The notes beneath the pieces were generated by a model that was not told the DNA's origin, ran no database searches, and worked only from the letters and a program-made list of their open reading frames with translations. Of a stretch of 64,000 nt of DNA, positions 55,481-64,000 are shown piece by piece. The position numbers were made by a program, and so were the translations under genes. Within the stretch, counting starts at the first letter, position 1, and each line of letters begins with the position of its first letter. Source of the stretch: Cycas panzhihuaensis (taxonomy: Eukaryota > Cycadophyta); assembly GCA_023213395.1 (NCBI GenBank), contig CM041465.1:116071741-116135740 (forward strand), in the 5' to 3' direction.

Positions 55481-57420
55481 GTGGTTATTGCGATAGACAA
55501 CCACGAGAACATCAACATGGCAATGATGAGTTTTATAGAGATGCTAACTCGAGATAGGTAGATTCTAGGGAGATGCGGCCTGCTGAAGATTATTAAGATA
55601 TCACAGTACGTTTTAGACCAGTGTCTCTTAGTCGACATCATCTCTTACTGGGATCATAGGTGACATGTATTTCACCTCCCCTAAGTAAGGGATATTACTA
55701 TCATACTAGGAGATATACGAAGGATCTTGGGAGTACCAGCGGTAGGGGCATTAGCGTCACTAGGGGCGTTACCTAGCAATGGAACTACACACAGGGAGGT
55801 AGCTACATTTTTCATAGGTCAGGATAGGTGGGAGAGGAGAGGGATACCTATTCAGATCATAGTCATGTCACAGATTCCTCAAGTGAATAAGTTGATTATA
55901 TTAGGCATTCAGTTCTGGATCTCTCAGAAATAGAACTACAGGGACATTCCTAGTGATTGGATGGACACAGTAAGGAGATATGAGTCTAGGGAGAGGATGG
56001 ACTGGGCCACCCTAATAGCAGTGAACCTAATCACCTAGCTAGACACCATCAGAGTGATTGAGAGAGGAGGCTTCTCCTATAGCACATTACTATAGTGATG
56101 GTTCTTGGACCACTTTAGAGTGATGGCACCCACAGGAGGGATACACCCTATCTCAGCATGGGTTCCCATGGTCCATAGATTCCAGCATGGAGGTGACATC
56201 ACTTGACCTCCTTACCATGGCAGATTATATGGAAGACCCATATAGAGGGGTGAGGTGGGACAGTGATGACGAGGCAGGTAGAGCTGGAGGAGCTGGAGGT
56301 GGTCTTAGAGGAGATGACGATGATAGTGACAATGGAGATGATGGGGCAGGCCCATCAATAGCAGTAGGTGTCGAGGTAGGTCCATCAGGGATTACCGTAG
56401 GTGAGGCTGGGCCTTCAGGAGCTGCAGGAGGAGAGGCATATCCTTCAGGAGCTATAGGGAGAGGCAGACCACCATGTACACTAATCATCCCTGTAGCTCG
56501 AGTAGTGGTGGTAGCTATAGCTGAGGAGGGTGGATACGATGCTCCAGCTGGCCAGGTTGTTGGCGAGGTGGTACTAGAGGAGGAGGAGGTACCAACAACT
56601 GGAGGAGGTCTTGAGGAGGAGGTGGTCATTAGAGTTGAGGAGCTAGCAATCCTAGGAGATGAGACACTACCTTTTCCTGTCATCTTTTGATCACTAGGGA
56701 TCTAGATACTTTGTTTGATTTGGTTTATTTGGTATGCATATACAGATGTATATACTGATACATGCTGTGTTTGACTTTCTAGGAGTAGTAGAGATAGGGA
56801 GGTTGGTTGAGGTGGTAGTCCAAGAGATGTTCCCCTGGGCCTACGCGGAGGGACAACCTCCCATCTAGGCGATAGAAGAGCCACGATCGGTAGGGGCTCA
56901 TACAATAGCATTTGTCACATTAGTTAGGGCCAGGGATGTGTGGGTAGTGGAGTCCCAAGAGCATCAAGCAAGAGTGGGACAACTACAGGGAGAGTTGGAC
57001 ATGACTAGAGTAGAGAGAGACACTCTATGAGGTCAGGTCCAGGCATTGGAGGCTCACAAAGGAGCAGATAGGGATGTGGAGAGTCGCATTTGAGTGGCAG
57101 TGATGGAGGAGCATCTTTAGGGGATGGAGGACAGGCTCCGAGGAGTAGAGGGTGAGAGGGATCATATCTTAGAATGATACAATCAGATGGTGGATTAGGT
57201 GGCATTGAGGTCATCGCAGAGTAGGACTCATACTCACACAATGGTGACGACCCCGAGGGGGCCTCGTGACGAGGGGAGCGAGGTGGGGAGCTCCCAGAGG
57301 CATAGGAGGATCTTAAGAGGTATATGGTCCCTTGGAGAGAGATCGCATTGACCAGGAGATAATGCGCCATAAGCAGATGATCATTAGAGAGTACAGGTAT
57401 ATTAAGTTTTAGTTTGGGAA
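55481..57420 (+). pseudogene. Gypsy B antisense PMD-like gene
   Basis: First exon: IDNHENINMAMMSFIEMLTR, LLVDIISYWDH, then VFHLP and ITIILGDIRRILGVPAVGAL, which resemble the plant mobile domain. It is open over 55727-55933 and 56187-56690. The latter codes ITSLDLLTMADYMEDPYRG and then a long acidic, Gly/Pro/Ser-rich linker (EVGPSGITVGEAGPSGA). The intron at 56659-56782 has a TACTGAT branch-like site and an AG end, but its donor reads AT where A and D have GT. The last exon is a coiled coil (QLQGELDMTRVERDTL, GMEDRLRGVEGERDHI). It matches A and D in the same frame through stops that are mostly Gln-to-TAG. PMD assignment is moderate; conservation as a coding unit is strong. Confidence 0.68.
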
Positions 57421-58152
57421 AGCACCAAACCTCCAGGGAGTCACCACATGTTACCACATGATTGTACTCCTCCCTGCAAGGATTTTGGCTTCCTGCAGAT
57501 GATGTACCATACCATTTATATGATATGACTCATTATGATTTTTTATGTATATAGATGGGGCCATTGGTATCCCATTTGATATATGATAATATGTGATGAT
57601 ACATGATGATGTATTGTTGCATTTATTTTTTGTGTAGATGTTTGTGTATATACGTGTATGAGGGTACACAGGTGCACGAGGAGCTATAAATCATGATTAT
57701 TTGAGTTGGTTATTTTATGGTTTGTATTATTGGATTATTTGAGTTATACACACTTCCTTTCATGCAAGGCCACACCCTTAGCGGGCACGCATGATCACTA
57801 TGAGCATCGGCGATAGGCGTATGTGGGGCTAGGAGATAGGGAGCCATACACATCCACATAGGAGCATAGCAGGATATGAAAAGGAAGTACTAGCAGGAAA
57901 GGGAGTAACTATACTTGAGCATGCCATCTTAGTTGGAAAGTGTTTCTAGGCTCGAGAGTGATAGGAACAACACACCTAATTAAGAGGATAGGGCCCCCTA
58001 GAGAAAGTGGGATAAGAGGTTCCATGAGAGGAACCCCAAAGGAGTGGGAGGGCCACCCTAAACCACCATTCCACCTATGATTAGGAGGAATGGGGACTTG
58101 CCTAGGGTGGTAGTTTAGGCTCATTTCGGAGTAAGAGGAGAGAGAGAAGTGA
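57421..58152. other. Gypsy B spacer between antisense gene and integrase
   Basis: Collinear with 29,351-30,050 of A in reverse. Nothing coding was seen. The right arm of the A hairpin is not preserved near 57,975. Confidence 0.6.
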
Positions 58153-59330
58153 TCATATGTAAAATTTCTTTAAGAACTTTCCATTAATGACTTTCTCGAA
58201 TTCGAGACTTTCTAGGATTGCGATCTTGTAAGTGCCATTATTGAGGCACTCTAGAACGATGAATGGGCCAACCCATTTAGGTATGAGCTTGGATAAGTGA
58301 TTATGGAGATATTCCAATTTGAGGATGTGGTCCTTAGGATGCAAAAGGCGGGGGTGAAGGCGCTTATCATATGTCCTTTGTGCCCTAGCCTTAGAAGCGA
58401 GATTTGCTTAGTAAGTGATCAAGTGCCTCTCGTCTAAGGCCTCAAGGTTTAGGAGGTGAGCCTAATAGAGAGACTCCTCATTGAAAAGACCCCGAAGGGA
58501 GACTCTTAAAGAGGAAATATCCACTTCCAATAGGAGAACCACTTCTATTATGTACACTAGGGAAAAAGTGATCATTCCTATAGCCGTACAGATAGATGTG
58601 CAATATGCCTATAGAACGGAAGGGAGTTGGAGGTGCCAATCTTTTTGAGATTGGGCTACAATCTTCTTTAAGATGTTTATAAGGGTTTTGTTAAATGACT
58701 CAACTTGGCCATTGGCTTGAGGTTAATAAGGAGAGGAGGTCTTATGAGAAATTTTAAATTTCTCAGAGAGTTTATCCATATCCTTATTATAGAAAGGAGT
58801 TTTATTGTCTGTGATCAAGACGTCAGGGATTCCAAAATGACAAATGATGTGCTGGTAGATGAAGATGGCTATAATCTTACTAGGAGTAGAAGATAAATGT
58901 ACCGCTTCGACCTATTTAGTGCAGTACTCCGTAGTAGTCAATATGAACTTGTACTATGACGAAGAAGGTGGGGATATGGCTCCAATAAGGTCCAACCCTT
59001 ATTGGGAGAAGGGCCATGGAGATATAACAGGATGAAGGGCCTCAGAAAGCAAGTGGATGATGTTGGTGTGCTCTTGGCACCGTTGACATCTCAGTGCATA
59101 GGCATGGGCATCCTTGAAGAGGGACGGCCAGTAATACCCTATGCAAAGGATCCTGTGGGCCATGGATTGGCCCTCAAAATGACCCCTGCAAATACCATTG
59201 TGGCATTCATGAAGTATGTGGTCCACTTCATCAGGACTGACGTAGCAGAGAAGGATCCCATTAAAAGATCTTTTATACAATACTTCACCCATGAGGAAGT
59301 ATTGCATGGCAGTGGCCTAAATACGCGACC
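58153..59330 (-). pseudogene. Gypsy B integrase
   Basis: Zinc finger: LHECHNGICRGHFEGQSMAH and RCQRCQEHTN (58999-59307), with the His and Cys ligands kept. The core between 58,400 and 58,990 is recognisable from the reverse complement (the FCNKxMDKLxEKFKIS region near 58,760) but carries stops. C-terminal end: HILKLEYLHNHLSKLIPKWV and KFLKKFYI (58153-58344), as in A. It follows the first RNase H with a short linker and no second RNase H between. Confidence 0.88.
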
Positions 59331-60850
59331 TAACTTTTTTTTTATAACTTCGGGATGGTACTGCTACTAGGTGAGGTATTGCACAATATCTCCATACCAC
59401 CCACTATCGACGAGTGGATGAGGAGGAAAATCCTGAATGGCCAAAATGGGCTCATTAGGCAAAGAGTCATCAATGGGAACACCAAAAGGGTTCAGGATAA
59501 GGATGTCGGTGAGTTGCTCGGCCACCACCATCCCCTTCTTTGACTTCCTATTAACGACTTGGAGGTCAAATTCCTGAAGGAGGTTGGTAACCTTGCCAGT
59601 CCTACCTGTCAGGTTAGATCAGGTAAGCAAGTATCTTAGGGGATCGGATTAGACTATCACCCAAGTAGTGTTCCCAAGCAAGTAGTGTCTAAACTTCTTG
59701 ATAGCTATACCAAGGAGAGGCACTCCTTCTCAGTGAGGGAGTAGTTAAGTTTATCACCCACGAGGGTGCGACTCATGAAGTAAATAGCCCTTTCAGTCCT
59801 AGAATTATCCTCTTGGGCTAACATGGTGCCCAATGACTCATCAGTAGCTAAGATATAGAGAATAAATGGTCTGTCAAAGAGAGGGGGTGCCAGCGTCAGA
59901 GCAGAAGCAAGGGCTTCCTTGAGTTCTTTGAAGGTTTATTGGGCCTTTGAAGACCAAATGAATATGGCTCATTTCTTTAATAAGTTGGTAAGAGGTTTGG
60001 TATTTATGGCAAAATTCGCCAAGAAATGCCTAAGAAATCCAAGCCTACCTAAGAATGACTTGATCTGTCACTGGGTTTTAGGAGGTGACATGTCAAGGAT
60101 GGCCTTGAATTTATCAGGGTCGATTTGGATTCCTTGTTTTGAGACAAAGAAACTAAGGAGTTTACCAGCTGTTACAGCAAACACGCATTTGAGAGGGTTG
60201 AGACTTACATGGTATTTACGATATCATGTGAAGATGGCTCATAAATCGAAAGGATTGTGGGCCTTAATGCATGATAGACCTATCATATCGTCCATGAAAA
60301 CCTCTAAGGATTTATTGATAAGGTCATGGAAAATGAATTGCATCACCCTTTGGTAGGTGGCGCCTATATTCTTTAGCCTGAAGGGCATCACTTTATAGGC
60401 GAAGGTGCCCCATGAGGTAGTGAAGGTCATCTTATGATAGTCTTCAGGAGAAATCTAGATTTGGTTGTAGCCTGAGAAGTCATCCATTAAGGACATGGCT
60501 TCAAAATTGATAGTTTGATCGATGAAGGGAAGTAGGAAGTTGTCCTTAAGATATGCATTATTGATCTCTCAAAAATCAACACATATCCTAATTATCCCAT
60601 TCTTTTTAGCAATGGGGACAATATTGGATACTCACTTGGGGTAGTCGATAGAAGTGATTAATCCCACATTTAGGAGTTTTTCAGCTTCCATTTTGATGAT
60701 AACTAAAAGCTTGGGATGAAGAGGATGCTATTTTTGACACATGGGGCAAGTGCCCAGAATGGTAGTAAGGTTGCAAGTAATGACCGAAGGGTCTATTCCC
60801 TTTATATTAGAATAATCCCACGTAAAGACATCTTGGAACTCCTAGAACAT
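59331..60850 (-). pseudogene. Gypsy B reverse transcriptase and first RNase H
   Basis: RT: MTFTTSWGTFAYKVMPFRLK and NIGATYQRVMQFIFHDLINK (60239-60430), then the catalytic motif FMDDMIGLS near 60295, identical to A over FMDDM. The thumb and connection match A near 59,950-60,080. RNase H sequence near 59,630-59,900 is present but frame-shifted. The RT N-part at 60,560-60,700 is readable only in pieces. Confidence 0.87.
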
Positions 60851-62286
60851 AAGGGTGTACTCCTTCATTTCATCAGGAGAGCATTCTACTCCCACCTTTA
60901 TAACCTTACCTAGGGCAAGGACTATGTCCTTGGTTTCCCATATGCACATAGAATTCCCTTCCTTAAAGTGAAGTTGGGCTTGGTCAATAGGAGGGGGCAG
61001 AACAAGAGATGAATTTGGGTTAGCAAGAGATGACCCAATAGCTAAAACCTTTTGGTAACCAAGCCTATGGTGACCATAAGGGAGATTGGGTGCAGAGCCC
61101 ACTAGATGCTCAAGCAAAGCCTCATCATCCTTGAAGTAATCCACCCCATAGATGACCACACCTCGAAAAGACGAGGGGAGAGGGGTAGGAGAAGTGGTGG
61201 GACTATAGCAGTCGATCCACCACTCAACATATCCAAGGGACTCTTCGGAAGAGTTGGAAAGAGTTCTCTTGTGAGGAGCAATATGAGGCTCCTTGACTTT
61301 ATTGCCTACAGACGCAACAATGCGAGAGCTCGCCTAATTAGCAGGAGTGATAACATATGAGCCATAAGAAGAGCTAACTTCTTCAATAATGGGGGTTTCA
61401 AGTTGGGACCTGAAATAAGGAAAGTGCCCCTACTCATGCCTAGCAGAGAGATGGGATGAGGAAAGTCCTCATCCTCACCATCAGACTCATCGTCGCTAAG
61501 CATGAAGAGATACCGATAGCTCCCCACACCAATAGGGGCAAAGCATATGAGGTTGGAAGAAGAAGATGAAGGACCTTCTTCTAAAGGGGACAGATCAAGG
61601 ATGTCGATGGAGCAAGCAGAAGCATGGGCAGAAAGGCCCTTGTCACCCTTTACTTGACCATGGACCACTTGATGAGGTTGACGAGGTTGTTTAGTGGGAG
61701 GAGGCTCTCGGGAGACAACCCTCATTTGCCCATCATAGACGAACTTAAGTTGTCCCCATCAGGATGAGCACATGGCTCCCATTTAGTTAAGCCATGGGCA
61801 TCCCAACAAAAGGTTGTAGTCGATGCCAACGTTGAGAACTACAATGTCAGTGAGGACAATCTTTTCCTCAAGAGTAAGAGGGATGAACATTGATCCCAAG
61901 GGTGTCTTTTCGCTACCATTGTAGCCTTGACACTACCATAGAACCAGATCTAGGGCTAATATGCTAAGCTCTTGCCTAACACACAAGGGCATGGCATTGA
62001 CGGAAGAACCATTATCGACAATGGTTCTTCATAGATGTAGTCGGAAGTGTCTATAGTTATGGTGGAGGGGAAATGCCATTGGCGTTCCCTTTCACCGGTA
62101 GAGGGAAGATCCTTAAGGTCAAAAGAGATGATAGGTTCACAACTTGGGGTGACACCCAAGGCATGAATAGATGCATCACCCAATCCCAAGGCTTCCAAGA
62201 GAAGTGCACACTATTTGGGATGGCTCCTCAAGACATCCATTATGGACATTCCTATGGCCATAGTGTGGAGCTCATGGACAATGGAG
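60842..62286 (-). pseudogene. Gypsy B protease region and RT linker
   Basis: Linker: MVIYGVDYFKDDEALLEHLV and KEGNSMCIWETKDIVLALGK (60842-61159), then the Ser/Asp-rich GSYRYLFMLSDDESDGEDED stretch (61306-61725), matching A. Protease area: the active-site codons (ATTGTCGATAATGGTTCT on the minus strand, near 62,015) keep the Asp but are out of frame with the upstream MEALGLGDASIHALG stretch. They also form a near-perfect 28-bp inverted repeat at 62004-62031. The sequence ends at 62286, where copia-4 starts. Confidence 0.83.
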
Positions 62287-62903
62287 TGTTGAGAATACAA
62301 GGTCCCAAACCTTAAACAACCATAAGATCTAAACTATTTTACAACATCCACAAGAATCGAAACTAAGATTTAACATGTAAGTTCTAAAATCAGAGATAAT
62401 ACAACAACATCAATATACAAGCTAAACATCATATATGCACCTGATATAACATGGTAAAACCCTAGCAGAGTGTTAGGGAAACATCCACATAGGAAAGGTA
62501 TCGATCTTTGTTGTTGTAGAATGGAGAAACAGTGCATCTCAGTAGCAGAGTGCTCTCTGGAATAACAACCATCCACTGCCCTTATCACAGTACATTACAT
62601 TACATACAACATCATAAGAAAATCCCTAAAATGGGCTACATGAGAAGGACATCCGAGGCATAAATCTCAGCCGTAGAATCTAGGGCATTTGTATTGAATG
62701 ACCCTGATTCTCTTTACAATTTGATAAGGTTCACAGGGCTAATTTTTTAGGTTGGGGGCTATCACCCCCGAACCCCCCATACCCCCTGGCCAAGGGGGGT
62801 TCCCGCCCGCCTTAGAACCCCTTGAGAAAGATTAGGGGGGGAAATTGCACCGAAAACACACCAAAATTTGAACCCCAAAATATTGTTGCCACAATATCCA
62901 ACA
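62287..62903 (-). repeat. Copia-4 3' LTR
   Basis: Starts TGTTGAGAATACAAGG and ends ATATCCAACA on the plus strand, 617 bp. G/C-tract block at 62752-62840, shorter than in copia-3. Confidence 0.93.
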
Positions 62904-63321
62904 ATCTCCACCTTGATAAAAATTTACCCAGTACCTTTCCTGGACCCTTCATCATCTTTTCTGCAAGCTAAGGGAAGTCAAATACCATTTAAACTTCTCT
63001 AATGGTATTGGTTTTGTGAATATATTAGCATAATTCTGATTAGTGTGAATCTTCTTAAGTGCCACTCCACCTGCTTCCACAACATGTCTAACAAAATGGT
63101 ACTTCAAAGCAATATGCTTTGTTCTACTGTGATAAGTTGGATTCTTGGCTAAGTAAATGACACTTTGACTATCACAAAATACCTTTACATTTTCCTATCT
63201 CCTTTCAAGCTCAACCAATAGACCTTGTAACTAGCTTGCTTCTTTATAAGCATGTGCTACAGTAACATATTTAGCTTCCGTGGTTGACAGCGTAATTATG
63301 CTCTACAATTTGGACATCCAA
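62904..63321 (-). pseudogene. Copia-4 RNase H end
   Basis: The reverse complement gives the end of the copia RNase H: LVAYKEAS-type sequence near 63240, the SQSVIYLAKN-type block near 63150 and ALKYHFVRHVVEAGGVAL near 63080. These match copia-3 at 38,490-38,905 with the same reading frame in pieces. Most of pol and gag are missing. Confidence 0.82.
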
Positions 63322-64000
63322 CTATAGAAGTATCCCTCCACATACCTTCAAGTATATAGAAGGACCTGTTTAGGTCCCAAATCCTCCCTAGCATAGGTAA
63401 ACTATCGGTGAATGAAGTCTTATAGTACAGTGGTTAATAGTTAGTGCTACAAAGTTACTTGCCCTAAATTTCTACATCAAAAGTTTATTGGAAGTCCTAT
63501 AAGACTAAGCAGGCTTTATCTAGTGGTTGGTAGGACACTCTGTATCACTTATATCCTATTTCACTTTCTACTTGAGAGCACATAAAACAGTACTTAAACT
63601 AAGAGAGAGAGAGAAAAGGAAAAAGACAGAAAAGAAGAGTAAAAAAAAAAAATTACTCCTTCACAACAAAAGAAGTACCATTGCAATTCATATACCTTAG
63701 TTTAATTAACATGTCCTACTGGTCATTTTGTACTAGCATAGAGTTTATAGCTATTTTTCATGCTTATCTTAGGCTACTCGTAGATCCCATCAGTGGAAAA
63801 AATCACTTAAAACTCACCTACTATTTCTCGATGGGATTTTTATGCTTGTTCTAATGCACCAAGTGAGTCCATTGTACATTGGAGTATAGACACCCCAGCC
63901 CCTTCCCCCCTGTCATCCCCTCACTTAACCCCTATCTTTTTAAAATGCCCTTCTTCTTATATATCTCCACTTCATCATTCTATTCTTTCTTCCTCTTCCT
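63322..64000. other. Unassigned sequence with a GA/A-rich tract
   Basis: No similarity to gypsy B, gypsy E or copia-3 was noticed, so the sequence beyond the copia-4 break is foreign to the nest as seen. A GAGAGAGA stretch and an A-run lie at 63600-63652. Nothing else was recognised. Confidence 0.5.

Larger units (their letters stand above)
50306..62286 (-). mobile_element. Gypsy B, Tat-like element, inverted
   Basis: From left to right: 3' LTR, polypurine tract, second RNase H, antisense PMD-like gene (plus strand), integrase, first RNase H, RT and protease. It interrupts E after ACGTC (50301-50305). It is cut at 62,286, upstream of the protease, by copia-4, and its gag and 5' LTR are not seen. 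All 3' modules match A in order and spacing. Confidence 0.88.
62287..63321 (-). mobile_element. Copia-4, truncated member of the copia-3 family
   Basis: It consists of the 3' LTR (62287-62903) and the last part of the RNase H end and 3' region (62904-63321). Matching blocks to 38,480-38,905 include CTTTTCTGCAAGC and AGTCAAATACCATTT. It stops near CATCCAACT at 63321, where copia-3 continues. The left target copy would be TGGAG (62282-62286); no partner is seen because the other end is lost. Confidence 0.9.

Noticed and set aside
56225-56683. 152-codon minus-strand frame opposite the B antisense gene
   Set aside because: It is the shadow of the Gly/Pro/Ser-rich linker; the plus-strand frame matches A and D, this one does not.
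63420-63480. tRNA-derived SINE head (GTGGTTAATAGTTAGTG resembling an A box)
   Set aside because: No B box at proper spacing, no second copy and no clear tail; the A-run at 63641 is too far away to support it.

Overview
This is plant nuclear DNA from a large, repeat-rich genome. No intact host gene is present. The evidence is a set of decayed Ty1/copia and Ty3/gypsy LTR retrotransposons with tRNA-Met-type copia primer sites, a gypsy family with very long LTRs (about 2.2-3.1 kb) and a second RNase H, and one fragment of a plant nitrilase gene. All copies are old: by eye LTR pairs differ at roughly one base in ten, and every coding region carries stops, mostly TAG in place of CAG or TGG. The species cannot be told from the sequence.

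Layout. Bases 1-2.8 kb are AT-rich with a NIT4-like nitrilase fragment (808-1083). Copia-1 (3.5-6.26 kb, +) is the oldest element. It is broken at 6,264 by gypsy D (-; 6,265-19,101), which itself carries copia-2 (10,152-15,216, +). Gypsy E (+) starts at 19,102. Its 5' LTR is split by complete gypsy A (19,691-36,253, TSD TAGTG on both sides) and by copia-3 (37,829-43,164, -). Its gag is split by a solo copia-3-family LTR (46,277-46,933, TSD CTCTC). Its pol is cut at 50,305 by gypsy B (-; 50,306-62,286), which is cut by a truncated copia-3-family member, copia-4 (62,287-63,321). The nest is five levels deep: copia-1 > D > E > B > copia-4.

The most interesting content is the 3' third of the gypsy family, seen in A, B and D. 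Downstream of integrase lies a gene in antisense orientation with an N-terminal part resembling the plant mobile domain (PMD), an acidic Gly/Pro/Ser linker and a C-terminal coiled coil. It keeps a small intron with TACTAAC-type branch sites and, in A and B, a TATA box about 680 bp upstream of the first recognised exon. Head to head with it, in sense orientation, is a second RNase H (aRNH-like) after integrase rather than between the first RNase H and integrase. GGTACC/GTAC-centred palindromes, one of them a perfect 28-mer, occur in both the LTRs and the leader of the antisense gene.

The gypsy internal order is therefore LTR, PBS, gag-PR-RT-RNH-INT (>), antisense PMD-like gene (<), small conserved ORF and aRNH (>), PPT, LTR.
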